A DNA stretch of 64,000 nucleotides from Bradyrhizobium sp. NFR13 (GTDB lineage: Bacteria > Pseudomonadota > Alphaproteobacteria > Rhizobiales > Xanthobacteraceae): contig NZ_FOTP01000010.1 in the NCBI RefSeq assembly GCF_900114605.1, forward strand, positions 124,001 through 188,000. The letters run 5' to 3'. The notes under the pieces are model-generated. The model worked only from the letters and a program-made list of their open reading frames with translations, did no database searches and was not told the DNA's origin. The position numbers and the translations under genes were made by a program. Each line of letters starts with the position of its first letter. The first letter of the stretch is position 1. Positions 1-9,738 of this stretch are shown piece after piece.

Positions 1-96
1 TTCCGGAGACGCCTGCTGCGCGGAGACCGGCAGCGCGATCACTGCAACGCTGAGCGCTAGACCAGCGGACAGCAGCATGTGCGAGAGCTTCTTCAT
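1..96 (-). CDS. N-terminal fragment of an exported protein (window edge)
   Basis: Reading leftward from the ATG at 96, the first 32 codons give MKKLSHMLLSAGLALSVAVI followed by ALPVSAQ. This is a clear Sec signal peptide: a KK n-region, a hydrophobic core and a VSA-Q cleavage site. The rest of the gene lies outside the window. It sits 23 bp downstream of rpiA on the same strand. From general memory of related genomes, a DUF2059 periplasmic protein often lies next to rpiA, but nothing visible here proves that identity. Confidence 0.6.
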   Translation of the reverse strand, partial: MKKLSHMLLSAGLALSVAVIALPVSAQQASPE

Positions 97-119
97 TCCA
101 ATTCTCCTTGGTTGCGCCG

Positions 120-818
120 TTACGGACGCTCGAAAACGCGAATTCCCTGCGATCCTGCCAGCATGGCGGTGCTTGCCAGACCGATAAACAAACCGTGCTC
201 GACCACGCCCGGAATGGCGCCGAGCAGCCCAGCCAGTCGGGGCGCATCGGTGATGGTCCCGAGCCGGGCGTCGATGATCCAGTGGCCACCATCGGTGACG
301 AAAGCATGGCCGTCCTTGCCGCTGCGAATGGCCATTTCGCCAGACAGGCCGCACTTGGCGAACACATCGGCAATCGCACGGCGCGTGGCCGACAGGCCGA
401 ACGGGATCACTTCCACAGGCAGCGGGAAGCGGCCGAGAGTCGGCACCCATTTGGAATCGTCGGCGATGACAATCATGCGGTCGGACGCTGCCGCCACGAT
501 CTTCTCGCGCAACAATGCACCGCCGCCGCCCTTGATGAGATTGAGCGCCGGATCGACTTCGTCCGCACCGTCCACCGTGAGATCGAGCCGATCGACCTCG
601 TCGAGTGTGGTCAGCGGCACGCCGCAACGTTCGGCATCGGCCCGTGTGGCTTCGGATGTCGGAACGCCAATGACCTTGAGACCGCCCGCCACGCGCTCAC
701 CCAGCAGTTCGACAAAATGCTTCGCTGTCGATCCTGTGCCGAGCCCGAGCTTCATGCCATCCTGCACATGCTCAAGTGCCTTGGCGGCAGCCTGTCGTTT
801 CAGCTGGTCCATAGTCAT
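120..818 (-). CDS. rpiA: Ribose-5-phosphate isomerase A
   Basis: This 232-residue cytosolic enzyme interconverts ribose-5-phosphate and ribulose-5-phosphate in the pentose phosphate (and, where present, Calvin) pathway. The family signatures are all visible: the phosphate loop GLGTGSTA around residues 25-32, the catalytic DGADEVD around 83-89, and [11 protein letters not shown] around 96-106. The length is typical of RpiA (about 220-235). The start at 818 has no strong ribosome binding site, and a second ATG two codons in is an equal option. It is divergent from gph, and the roughly 190-bp gap between them contains a striking double palindrome. The downstream neighbour is a secreted protein on the same strand. 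Confidence 0.95.
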   Translation of the reverse strand: MTMDQLKRQAAAKALEHVQDGMKLGLGTGSTAKHFVELLGERVAGGLKVIGVPTSEATRADAERCGVPLTTLDEVDRLDLTVDGADEVDPALNLIKGGGGALLREKIVAAASDRMIVIADDSKWVPTLGRFPLPVEVIPFGLSATRRAIADVFAKCGLSGEMAIRSGKDGHAFVTDGGHWIIDARLGTITDAPRLAGLLGAIPGVVEHGLFIGLASTAMLAGSQGIRVFERP

Positions 819-914
819 CGGCGCGGCGGTCCTTGCAGTTCAAAAACGGTCCCGCGGACGGGATGCGCCGCATATCTAGCGACGTTTGGCGGCAAGGAAC
901 AGGGCGAAGGACGT

Positions 915-954
915 GCATTCCCGGGGAATGCAGACCTGCATTCCCCGGGAATGC
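915..954. promoter_or_regulatory. 40-bp perfect palindrome between divergent rpiA and gph
   Basis: Two 19-bp arms (915-933 and 936-954) are exact reverse complements separated by only AC. Each arm contains its own near-palindrome of the form CATTCCC-S-GGGAATG, so the site is a palindrome of palindromes. It lies between the divergent starts of rpiA (818) and gph (1011). No T-run follows on either strand, which argues against an intrinsic terminator. A tandem operator for a dimeric regulator or a cruciform or REP-like element fits better. Function is unknown. Confidence 0.6.
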
Positions 955-1010
955 CAGATCGCATCCGGGACCCCTTGCGGTATCGGCCGATGACCGGTAG
1001 CGATCCTCAC

Positions 1011-1703
1011 ATGATCGATGCTCCCCCCGCCCCCCTCGTCGTTTTCGACCTCGACGGCACCCTCGTCGATACCGCCCCCGATCTCATCAGCGCGCTGAAT
1101 CATGTGCTCCATCAGGAGGGGCTGGCCCCCGTCCCGCTGGAATCCGCGCGGAAAATGATCGGCCAGGGCGCCCGGCGCCTGATCGAACGTGGGCTGGAGC
1201 TCGAAGGGCGCGAAATGAGCCCGGACGAGGTCACACGCCTGACCCACGACTTCATCGATTATTACGCAGAGCATATCGCCGACGCGTCCCGCCCTTTCGA
1301 GGGCCTGATCGCGGCGCTCGACGATATGGCCAAGCGTGGCTACCGCTTCGCGGTCTGCACCAACAAGTTGGAATGGCTGTCGAAGCTGCTGCTCGAAAAG
1401 CTGGAGCTGACCAACCGATTCGCTGCGATCTGCGGCGCCGACACGTTCGGCGTCTCGAAACCCGATCCGGTCATCCTGCAGCAAACGGTAGCGCGTGCCG
1501 GTGGCGTGATGTCGTCCGTCGTCATGGTCGGTGATGCCGGCCCCGATGTCGGTGTGGCGCGGCGGGCCAATGTCCCGGTGATCGGCGTTACATTTGGCTA
1601 TACCGATGTCCCGATTATCGAGCTCAAGCCCGACATCGTGATCGACCATTTCCGCGATCTACCGGCGAATGTCGACCGCCTGTTACCTCGACGCCCCGCC
1701 TAG
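1011..1703 (+). CDS. gph: Phosphoglycolate phosphatase, HAD family
   Basis: This 230-residue HAD-superfamily hydrolase is predicted to dephosphorylate 2-phosphoglycolate to glycolate. The nucleophile motif DLDGTLVDT lies at about residues 13-21, motif III is seen as SKPDP, and the acidic motif IV as GDAGPDVGVA. The alpha-helical cap follows the first motif, as in the Gph/PGP group. The ATG at 1011 is chosen because the HAD core begins about ten residues later. An in-frame ATG at 990 (MTGSDPH) is possible. HAD substrate assignment from sequence is approximate. It is divergent from rpiA, which also handles sugar phosphates. Confidence 0.85.
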   Translation: MIDAPPAPLVVFDLDGTLVDTAPDLISALNHVLHQEGLAPVPLESARKMIGQGARRLIERGLELEGREMSPDEVTRLTHDFIDYYAEHIADASRPFEGLIAALDDMAKRGYRFAVCTNKLEWLSKLLLEKLELTNRFAAICGADTFGVSKPDPVILQQTVARAGGVMSSVVMVGDAGPDVGVARRANVPVIGVTFGYTDVPIIELKPDIVIDHFRDLPANVDRLLPRRPA

Positions 1704-1852
1704 CCTGTTCACATAATTGAGTTTCTCAGGTTGTTGGGCGACTTTGTTAACCATCAATTAACTATAAGCGGCCTGCGTGTTGCGTCATATGTACGACGCT
1801 CCTATGGTTGTCCGGGGATGGCGGCTAGCCGCAAAACGTGACGGATATACCC

Positions 1853-2293
1853 ATGCGTAGAGTAATAGTTTTGGCAGCGGCAGGCTTGAGCCTGGCCGGT
1901 TGCAGTTCGTTCTCCATGGACGCATTCAAGTCGGCGCCGGAACCGGTTACCGTGCAGTTCGACTCGGTTCCGCCCGGCGCAGAGGTGGTCACGTCGATTG
2001 GCCCGAGCTGCAAGACCCCGTGCTCGCTGCCTCTGGCAACGGAAACCGGGTTCAGCGCGACCTTCACCCTCGCCAAATTCCAGCCGATGACAGTTCCGGT
2101 GACCGTCACCCGCGTTCCCGGGGATTTCACCTCGCCGGCACGGACCACGGTCGATCCGAGCCCGGTCGTCGCCGAATTGCAGCCCGCAACGCCGCCACGC
2201 CGCGCCCGCAAGGCTGCCAAGCGTGCAGCAGCGCCTGCCGCGGCCCCGGCCGCCGCAGCTGCGGCGGGCTCTCCGTTCCCCGCCCCGCGCTGA
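1853..2293 (+). CDS. Small lipoprotein with PEGA-like domain and Ala/Pro-rich tail
   Basis: The protein is 146 residues from the ATG at 1853. A GTG five codons upstream (1838) is an alternative. The N-terminus is a lipoprotein signal with lipobox LAGC followed by SSFS, so it should be lipid-anchored. Residues of about 35-110 contain the phrases VQFDSVPPGAEV and FQPMTVPVTV, which resemble PEGA-type carbohydrate- or cell-wall-associated beta domains (my inference). The last 35 residues are basic and then Ala/Pro-rich (PRRARKAAKRAAAPAAAPA), probably disordered. There is no obvious functional link with the neighbours gph and moaA. Confidence 0.75.
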   Translation: MRRVIVLAAAGLSLAGCSSFSMDAFKSAPEPVTVQFDSVPPGAEVVTSIGPSCKTPCSLPLATETGFSATFTLAKFQPMTVPVTVTRVPGDFTSPARTTVDPSPVVAELQPATPPRRARKAAKRAAAPAAAPAAAAAAGSPFPAPR

Positions 2294-2405
2294 TCCACCA
2301 AACATATACGTTGGCGTGATTGTGCCAGCTGCAACGCGTGACTAGATTGAACGTGCGGCGTTTTTCGCCGCGCGAGCAATCCATGTTTTGTAGTCAGGCA
2401 TCTGA

Positions 2406-3437
2406 ATGACCGTCTCCGAGTTGAGCCCTGCCCTGGCCTCCTCTGCCATGACCGATCCGTTCGGCCGGCGGATCAGCTATCTGCGTGTCTCGGTGACCGA
2501 TCGCTGCGATCTGCGCTGCTTCTACTGCATGTCGGAAGACATGACGTTCCTGCCCAAGGCCGACCTGCTGACGCTGGAAGAGCTCGATCGGCTCTGCTCC
2601 GCGTTCATCGCCAAGGGCGTCACCAAGCTGCGGCTCACCGGCGGCGAACCGCTTGTCCGGCGCAACGTCATGAGCCTCGTGCGTTCGCTGTCGCGCCACC
2701 TCAAGACTGGCGCTCTGAAAGAGCTGACGCTGACCACCAACGGCTCGCTGTTGTCCAAATATGCCGATGAGCTCGTCGATTGCGGTGTGAAACGCATCAA
2801 CGTCTCCCTGGATACGCTCGATCCCGCGAAATTCCGCACCATCACGCGCTGGGGCGATATCAACAAGGTATTGGCCGGCATCGATGCTGCGCAGGCAGCG
2901 GGCCTCGCCGTGAAGATCAATGCCGTTGCGTTGAAGAACATGAATGAGGACGAAATCCCCTCATTGATCGAATGGGCCCACGGCCGCGACATGGCACTGA
3001 CCCTGATCGAGGTGATGCCCATGGGCGATATCGGCGAAGGCCGTATCGACCAGTATGTGCCGCTGTCGCTGCTACGCACGCGGCTTGCCGGTCAGTTCAC
3101 GATGACGGATCTGCCGGACGACACCGGCGGTCCCGCCCGCTATGTCCGCGTTGCCGAAACTGGCGGCAAGATCGGCTTCATCACGCCGATGACCCATAAT
3201 TTCTGCGAATCCTGCAACCGCGTCCGCATCACCTGCACCGGCACGATCCACACCTGCCTCGGCCACGAGGATGCCTCCGACCTGCGCAAGCCGCTGCGGG
3301 CTTCCGCCGACAACGACCTCCTGAACGCCACGATCGACCGCGCCATCGGCCTGAAGCCGAAAGGGCACGATTTCATCATCGATCGCCGCCACAACCGGCC
3401 GAGCGTCAGCCGGCATATGAGCGTCACCGGCGGCTGA
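2406..3437 (+). CDS. moaA: GTP 3',8-cyclase MoaA (molybdenum cofactor biosynthesis)
   Basis: This 343-residue radical-SAM enzyme makes 3',8-cyclo-H2GTP, the first intermediate of molybdopterin. The N-terminal radical-SAM cluster motif CDLRCFYC is at residues 34-41. The C-terminal second [4Fe-4S] cluster is shown by [11 protein letters not shown] and a later Cys in TCLGHED. The sequence ends in GG, the conserved MoaA tail needed for activity. An internal ATG at 2448 (MTDPFGRR) is a possible alternative start. The molybdenum hydroxylase genes at 32.9-38.9 kb would need its product, though the two loci are not linked. Confidence 0.96.
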   Translation: MTVSELSPALASSAMTDPFGRRISYLRVSVTDRCDLRCFYCMSEDMTFLPKADLLTLEELDRLCSAFIAKGVTKLRLTGGEPLVRRNVMSLVRSLSRHLKTGALKELTLTTNGSLLSKYADELVDCGVKRINVSLDTLDPAKFRTITRWGDINKVLAGIDAAQAAGLAVKINAVALKNMNEDEIPSLIEWAHGRDMALTLIEVMPMGDIGEGRIDQYVPLSLLRTRLAGQFTMTDLPDDTGGPARYVRVAETGGKIGFITPMTHNFCESCNRVRITCTGTIHTCLGHEDASDLRKPLRASADNDLLNATIDRAIGLKPKGHDFIIDRRHNRPSVSRHMSVTGG

Positions 3438-3626
3438 TCGACCGGCGGTGTTCCCGCCCCCAGACCCTCGACCAATGGCCTGCGACAAACCGTCAATTTC
3501 CGATTGACGATTGGATGACGCGCTGAAATGGTGCCGCCGAATTTCTTCGCCCAGCGGAAAAAGCTGCGCTTTCTCAGTGAGAAAGACGGAAAAGACGGGC
3601 GAAAGAACGGTATTCGGGGGGGAACT

Positions 3627-4163
3627 GTGGACGTACTCAAATTCACACGTGCGATCGATGCGCTGAGCGATGCCTTCGGGTTCATCGCCAAGTGGCTCGT
3701 GCTGCTCGCCTGCCTCGTCAGCGCCGGCAATGCCACGATCCGTTATCTCTTCAACTATTCGTCGAACGGCTGGCTCGAAATCCAGTGGTACATGTTCGCG
3801 GGCATCGTGTTTTTCGGCGCGGCGCAGACACTGCGCCTCAATGAGCATGTGCGCGTCGATCTGCTCTATTCGGCGGTTTCCGATCGCGCACGGTTGTGGA
3901 TCGACATCATTGGCCTGTGCGTCTTCCTGCTGCCGGCGATGACATACCTCACTTATATGACGCTGCCGTTCTTCCTGAATTCCTGGCACTCGCAGGAAGT
4001 CTCCAGCAATGCCGGCGGTCTGATCCTCTGGCCGGTGAAGCTTGTGCTGCCGCTCGGTTTCGGTCTGCTGGTGCTGCAGGGCCTCGCTGAACTCGCGAAG
4101 CGCATCGCCGCCCTCGCCGGCGTCGTCAAGATCGACACCCATTACGAAGCGCCGCTGCAATAG
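3627..4163 (+). CDS. dctQ: TRAP transporter small permease (DctQ type)
   Basis: This is the four-helix membrane subunit of a TRAP carboxylate importer. Helices are visible around FIAKWLVLLACLVSAGNATI, IQWYMFAGIVFFGAAQTL, DIIGLCVFLLPAMTYLTYM and VKLVLPLGFGLLVLQGLAEL, and the typical phrase LEIQWYMFA precedes helix 2. I use the GTG at 3627, which follows a G-rich Shine-Dalgarno-like stretch (GGGGGGGAA) and gives MDVLKFTRAIDAL, the usual family start. The frame is also open to an ATG at 3528, but that would add 33 very basic, unlikely residues. dctM follows 75 bp later. The periplasmic partner dctP is on the other strand at 6.9-8.0 kb. Confidence 0.88.
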   Translation: MDVLKFTRAIDALSDAFGFIAKWLVLLACLVSAGNATIRYLFNYSSNGWLEIQWYMFAGIVFFGAAQTLRLNEHVRVDLLYSAVSDRARLWIDIIGLCVFLLPAMTYLTYMTLPFFLNSWHSQEVSSNAGGLILWPVKLVLPLGFGLLVLQGLAELAKRIAALAGVVKIDTHYEAPLQ

Positions 4164-4238
4164 CGGCGTTCGCTTTTTCAGCCTCTCGCATTTCGACCAA
4201 TCCGTTCGATAGAACCAGTTCGATAGTCAGGACCACCG

Positions 4239-5648
4239 ATGTTTTCCTACGGCGTGTTCCCCCCGCTGATGTTCGGCACCATGATCTGCTTCATGGTGTT
4301 CGGCTTCCCGGTCGCCTTCTCACTGGCCGCGGTCGGCCTGTTCTTCGGCATTCTCGGCATCTTCACCGGTCATTTCGATCCGTCCTTCCTGCAGGCGCTG
4401 CCGTTTCGCTTCTACGGCACGATCTCGAACGACCTGCTGCTGTCGATCCCGTTCTTCACCTTCATGGGCGCTATCCTCGAGCGCTGCGGCCTTGCTGAAG
4501 ACCTGCTCGAAGGCACCGGCCAGCTATTTGGCAAGATTCCGGGCGGCCTCGCTTATGCGGTGATCCTGGTCGGCGCGGTGCTCGGCGCCATCACCGGCAC
4601 CGTTGCTGCTTCGGTCATCGCCATGGGCGTGATCTCGCTGCCGATCATGATGCGCTATGGCTACGACATGAAGCTCGCCACCGGCGTCATCGCGGCATCG
4701 GGCACCATTACGCAGCTGATTCCGCCGTCGCTGGTGCTGATCGTGCTGGCTGACCAGCTCGGCCGTTCGGTCGGCGACATGTATCTCGGCGCCATCGGCC
4801 CCTCGATCATTCAGGTCGTGATCTTCATTCTCTACATCGTCGTGTTGTCGATCCTGAAGCCGAACGCGATGCCACCGATCCCGGAACATGCGCGCGAGCC
4901 CATGAACTGGAAGCTCATCAGCCGCGTGCTATGGGGCATGATCCCCTCGATCGTCCTGATCTTCCTCGTGCTCGGCACCATCGGCCTCGGCCTCGCGACG
5001 CCGACCGAAGCCGGCGCCATGGGCGCGGTCGGCGCGATGGTTCTCGCCGCACTGCATCGTCGCCTCACCTGGCCGCTGGTCGAACAGGCCATGACCTCGA
5101 CCATGCGCCTGACTTCGATGGTGGTGTTCATCCTGATCGGCTCGACCTGCTTCAGTCTCGTCTTCCAGGGTATGGACGGTGCGCGCTGGATCGAACATCT
5201 GCTGACGGGCCTGCCCGGCGGCGTGGTCGGCTTCCTCGTCTTCGTGAACATCTTCGTGTTCTTCCTGGCATTCTTCCTCGACTTCTTCGAGATCGCCTTC
5301 ATCATCATTCCGCTGCTGGCGCCGGTCGCTGCCAAGCTCGGCATCGATCTCGTCTGGTTCGGCGTGCTGCTCTGCGTGAACATGCAGACGTCGTTCATGC
5401 ATCCGCCGTTCGGTTTCGCGCTGTTCTATCTGCGCGGCATCGCGCCGCCGGAAGTGAAGAGTCGCGATATCTACCTCGGCGCCATGCCATGGGTCGCCAT
5501 GCAGATCATTCTGGTGATCATCGTGATCTACTGGCCCGGTCTCGTGACCTACTGGATCGACAACACGGCAGTGGATACGTCCAACGTGAAGATCGAAATC
5601 CCGCAGATCGAGATGCCGGCAATGCCGGACTTCGGGCCGGCGAAATAG
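4239..5648 (+). CDS. dctM: TRAP transporter large permease (DctM type)
   Basis: This 469-residue membrane protein is the ion-coupled transport subunit of the TRAP system, with about a dozen hydrophobic helices. Family phrases include SIPFFTFMGAILERCGLAEDLLE near residue 70, GAVLGAITGTVAASVIAMG, ASGTITQLIPPSLVLIVLADQ, and the C-terminal NMQTSFMHPPFGFALFYLRG. The gene is preceded by a CAGGACC ribosome binding site. It forms an operon with dctQ upstream. A 5'-proximal GFA gene follows after 42 bp, so the three may be co-transcribed. The solute-binding protein at 6946-8034 belongs to the alpha-keto-acid/carboxylate TRAP group, so the substrate is probably a small carboxylate. Confidence 0.93.
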   Translation: MFSYGVFPPLMFGTMICFMVFGFPVAFSLAAVGLFFGILGIFTGHFDPSFLQALPFRFYGTISNDLLLSIPFFTFMGAILERCGLAEDLLEGTGQLFGKIPGGLAYAVILVGAVLGAITGTVAASVIAMGVISLPIMMRYGYDMKLATGVIAASGTITQLIPPSLVLIVLADQLGRSVGDMYLGAIGPSIIQVVIFILYIVVLSILKPNAMPPIPEHAREPMNWKLISRVLWGMIPSIVLIFLVLGTIGLGLATPTEAGAMGAVGAMVLAALHRRLTWPLVEQAMTSTMRLTSMVVFILIGSTCFSLVFQGMDGARWIEHLLTGLPGGVVGFLVFVNIFVFFLAFFLDFFEIAFIIIPLLAPVAAKLGIDLVWFGVLLCVNMQTSFMHPPFGFALFYLRGIAPPEVKSRDIYLGAMPWVAMQIILVIIVIYWPGLVTYWIDNTAVDTSNVKIEIPQIEMPAMPDFGPAK

Positions 5649-5690
5649 CGGATGACGTCACGATCGCGCATTACGATCGGAGGATAACCG

Positions 5691-6038
5691 ATGCTACATG
5701 AAGGAAGTTGCCACTGCGGCAACATCGCCTTCGAAGTCGAGGGCGACTTCAATTCGGCCATCGACTGCAACTGTTCGATGTGCCGTCGGCGCGGTGGCCT
5801 GCTCGCTTTCGTTCCACGCGACAAACTGGTGCTGAAAACCGCGCAAGAAAACCTGTCGACCTATACATTCAATCACCATGCCATTCAGCATCACTTCTGC
5901 AGCACCTGCGGCATTGCCCCGTTCGGCGAAGGAAAAGCACCCAACGGAATGATGATGGCATCGGTCAATGTGCGCTGCCTGCCTGCGGTCGATCTGAGCG
6001 CTCTGGATATCCAGCAGTTCGACGGCAAGGATCGCTAA
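5691..6038 (+). CDS. GFA-family (CENP-V/GFA domain) zinc protein
   Basis: The 115-residue protein has the zinc-binding Cys pattern of the GFA family: CHCG at residues 7-10, CNCSMC around 27-32, and CSTCG near residue 70. Some members of this family were described as glutathione-dependent formaldehyde-activating enzymes, but that activity is not general, so no reaction is assigned. A strong ribosome binding site (CGGAGGA) precedes the ATG. It lies directly behind dctQM and ends 5 bp before the convergent hydratase gene. Confidence 0.85.
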   Translation: MLHEGSCHCGNIAFEVEGDFNSAIDCNCSMCRRRGGLLAFVPRDKLVLKTAQENLSTYTFNHHAIQHHFCSTCGIAPFGEGKAPNGMMMASVNVRCLPAVDLSALDIQQFDGKDR

Positions 6039-6043
6039 CGCGA

Positions 6044-6832
6044 TCAGCCGACAAACATGATCTCGGCCTCGCCGAGCTTTTCAAATCGCACCACACAGCG
6101 ATCGCCGGGCTTCAGGAACGGCAGCCCCGTCCAGCTACCTGTCGTGACGATCTGACCGACCTTCACGCCGCCACCTGCACGCATCATGTTCGCCAGCGCG
6201 ACAGCGCCTGCGATGGGGTCATCGGTGGGATGGCCACCCTTGCGTTCGATCCGGGTTTCACCATTCACGATGAAAGTCATCTGCAGGTTCGGCAAATCGA
6301 GATGTGACCAGTCGGCCATCTCAGGCCCGAGCACCAGCCCGCCATTGATGCCGCAATCGGCAAGCTGCTCGAGCTTTGGCCGGCTCAGCGGCTCGCGAAA
6401 ACGACTGGAGACCACCTCGATCACCGGAAGCACAGCCACGGATTGCGCAATCTCTTCGCGCGTATAAGACGCCGCGCGCGCCGGCAAATCGCGGGTGAAG
6501 CGGAAGGCGACCTCGCCCTCGACGCCGAGATGCGGGACTTCAACCACAGACATATGCGCCGGGCTCGAACGGATCATCCGGGCTTCGATCAGACCGCGTG
6601 TCGGTTCGCCCTCGGGCGGCGCACCGGCCTTGAAGGCACCAATGGGCTGTCCGACGAGAGTGGCCACGCGATCCTGAATCTCGTGCGCCTCCGCAACCGA
6701 AGATGGCGTGACCGGAAGTCCCTCAATCTGCATGCCGCTGCGGCGCGCTTGGGCGAGAATTTCGGCAGCTACGGCGATCTCGGATTCGGTCATGACGGCA
6801 TCTCTCAAGGACAAAAGCTCTGCGGCGTCCAT
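6044..6832 (-). CDS. 2-keto-4-pentenoate hydratase family (FAH fold) protein
   Basis: A 262-residue protein of the hydratase/decarboxylase group (MhpD/DmpE-like, fumarylacetoacetase fold). These enzymes hydrate or decarboxylate 2-keto-dienoates in aromatic ring-cleavage pathways using a divalent metal. Supporting phrases are GAFKAGAPPEGEPTRGLI, the metal-ligand region GVEGEVAFRFTRDL, and the C-terminal TGSWTGLPFLKPGD. The start at 6832 (MDAAELL) gives the usual family length. The frame stays open upstream to 7009, but that would overlap the dctP terminator. An internal start at 6793 (MTESEIA) is possible. It lies between the two parts of the TRAP system and may act on its substrate, which is inference. 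Confidence 0.8.
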   Translation of the reverse strand: MDAAELLSLRDAVMTESEIAVAAEILAQARRSGMQIEGLPVTPSSVAEAHEIQDRVATLVGQPIGAFKAGAPPEGEPTRGLIEARMIRSSPAHMSVVEVPHLGVEGEVAFRFTRDLPARAASYTREEIAQSVAVLPVIEVVSSRFREPLSRPKLEQLADCGINGGLVLGPEMADWSHLDLPNLQMTFIVNGETRIERKGGHPTDDPIAGAVALANMMRAGGGVKVGQIVTTGSWTGLPFLKPGDRCVVRFEKLGEAEIMFVG

Positions 6833-6890
6833 GAGACTTAGCGGATTTCCGTGCCCGGCAATACCGCGCGGCATGCGTGCGTGCCCCAAC

Positions 6891-6922
6891 AAAAAGCCCG
6901 ACCTTCTCGCGAAGGCCGGGCT
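6891..6922 (-). terminator. Intrinsic terminator of dctP
   Basis: On the minus strand an 11-bp imperfect stem (arms at 6895-6905 and 6912-6922, loop CGCGAG) is followed by five T residues (6895-6891). It lies about 20 bp beyond the dctP stop and upstream of the hydratase gene, so dctP is probably a separate transcript. Confidence 0.75.
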
Positions 6923-6945
6923 CCATGTTTGATCGAGGCTTAAGA

Positions 6946-8034
<1,089 letters not shown>

Positions 8035-8237
8035 TCAAGCTCTCCTTTTGCGGGCGTTTTCCCTAGAATTCCTTTGAGCATATTCAGCGGCAAATCGTTG
8101 CGCGATTCAACCGAAGACGCTCTGGTGCAGAGGCTGTCTAACACGGTTATTCAGCCGCGGAAAACACGACGAACGTCGTTGCCAGCCCAATTGAACGAAA
8201 GTTCTATGCGACATCTCGGCCCCGGCCACCGGCCGGC

Positions 8238-9422
8238 TTACGCTGCCGCAATAACGGCCTGCAACCGGTCGCGGATCTGCGTGCCGATGGCCCGATAGAT
8301 CGCGGCGTGCGGGCCGTTGGGCTCGCTGACGACCACCGGCGTGCCGGCATCCGACATGGCGCGGATGGACATATGCAGCGGCACCTCGCCGAGGAACGGC
8401 ACCTTGAGCCGCTCTGCCTCGTGACGGGCGCCGCCATGGCCGAAAATGTCCGATCGCGTGCCGCATTCCGGGCACTGGAAATAGCTCATATTCTCGATGA
8501 TCCCGAGCACGGGCACGTTGACCTTGGTGAACATCGCAAGGCCTCGCCGCGCATCAATCAGCGCCAGATCCTGCGGCGTCGAGACGATCACGGCGCCCTT
8601 CAGAGGCACATTCTGCGCCAGCGTGAGCTGCGCGTCGCCGGTGCCCGGCGGCATGTCGACGACAAGGACGTCAAGCGTGCCCCAGGCGACGTCGCGCAGC
8701 ATCTGGGTGATCGCCGACATCACCATCGGCCCACGCCAGATCATCGCGGTCTCTTCCTCGACCAGGAAGCCGATCGACATGATCGACAGGCCGAAGCGCT
8801 CGATCGGAATCATCTTCCTGTTGTCGTCGAGAACAGGCTTTTCATTGATGCCGGTCAGCCGCGGCACCGAGGGGCCGTAGATATCGGCGTCCAACAAACC
8901 GACCTTCAGACCGAGATCCCGCAGGCCCAGAGCCAGATTGAGCGCGGTGGTCGATTTGCCGACGCCGCCCTTCCCCGAGGCCACGGCGATGATCGCCTTC
9001 ACGCCCGGAATCTCTGCCTGCTTGGACATCGCTGACGTCGCGCCCGGCGGCTGGTGCGGACGATGCGCCGAGACCGGCTGAACACCGCCGCCTTGCGGAC
9101 CATGCCCATGGCCACCGGGGCCATGGGAATGTCCTGCATGATCGTGGCGCTGCGGCGCAGCCGGCGCGCTGCCGGGCTTGCGTTCGGCGGTCAGTGCGAC
9201 CATTGCGCCGGTGACACCAGGGATTGCCCGCACCGCGGCTTCCGCCTGCGCGCGCACGCTCTCCCAGGCCCGCGCCTCGGCGGCGTCCACATTGATCGAA
9301 AACAGCACCTTGCCGTCTGTCACGACGATCTCGGACAACACATTGGCATGGATCAACGGCACACCGCGCGGCGATGTCACCTTGGCCAGACCATCCAGAA
9401 CCTGCTGCTGCGAAACGCTCAA
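8238..9422 (-). CDS. mrp: Mrp/ApbC-family iron-sulfur cluster carrier ATPase
   Basis: The 394-residue protein has an N-terminal MIP18/DUF59 domain (about 1-85), a His/Gly-rich linker (HDHAGHSHGPGGHGHGPQGG, about 115-135), then a deviant Walker A GKGGVGKST P-loop ATPase. The C-terminal CPEC motif in YFQCPECGTRSDIFG is the Cys pair that binds a bridging [4Fe-4S] cluster. It should load Fe-S clusters onto apo-proteins in the cytosol. The start is a TTG at 9422 with a GGGAGA ribosome binding site 8 bases upstream. No ATG exists at that position. The His-rich linker could also bind metal, which is inference. Confidence 0.93.
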   Translation of the reverse strand: MSVSQQQVLDGLAKVTSPRGVPLIHANVLSEIVVTDGKVLFSINVDAAEARAWESVRAQAEAAVRAIPGVTGAMVALTAERKPGSAPAAPQRHDHAGHSHGPGGHGHGPQGGGVQPVSAHRPHQPPGATSAMSKQAEIPGVKAIIAVASGKGGVGKSTTALNLALGLRDLGLKVGLLDADIYGPSVPRLTGINEKPVLDDNRKMIPIERFGLSIMSIGFLVEEETAMIWRGPMVMSAITQMLRDVAWGTLDVLVVDMPPGTGDAQLTLAQNVPLKGAVIVSTPQDLALIDARRGLAMFTKVNVPVLGIIENMSYFQCPECGTRSDIFGHGGARHEAERLKVPFLGEVPLHMSIRAMSDAGTPVVVSEPNGPHAAIYRAIGTQIRDRLQAVIAAA

Positions 9423-9738
9423 TGCGTGTCTCCCGATCGACGGATAATGCGAACCGCACAGATAGAGAACTTCCGCCCTAAGTCCATGCCGTTTCTAGGA
9501 TATGTTGAGAATTCCGGGATTGCTCTAGCACAAGACCGGCATCAGATTTTCTTTTGCAACGCACCATAGGTGGCTGAAGCCATGAGTGGTAACGGGGGCT
9601 TTGCCGCGTCCTGCGCAGCGACTATGCTGGCGCTCCTCACCACCAACGATCTCGTCGCCCCAAAATGTCAGGCGGCGCCCTCACTTCCCAACAGTCGACG
9701 TTCGGCAGCAAAGCCGACAGCATCCAAAGGGTACGGAC
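9423..9738. other. Divergent intergenic region, nothing further recognised
   Basis: These 316 bases separate mrp from the beta-hydroxyacid dehydrogenase and must hold both promoters. Short open frames here lack ribosome binding sites and family resemblance. No hairpin or repeat was seen. Confidence 0.5.

Noticed and set aside
79-879. 266-residue open frame opposite rpiA
   Set aside because: Ser/Arg/Pro-rich antisense shadow of a well-supported gene, without ribosome binding site or family resemblance.
108-1010. N-terminal 300 residues of the long open frame that contains gph
   Set aside because: This part runs antisense through rpiA; the phosphatase homology starts only near 1011.
2351-2371. 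GCGGCG-TTTTT-CGCCGC hairpin before moaA
   Set aside because: Stem is only six pairs and no T-run follows, so a terminator or riboswitch could not be supported.
3072-4160. 362-residue minus-strand open frame over moaA and dctQ
   Set aside because: Composition is that of an antisense frame; both plus-strand genes are well supported.
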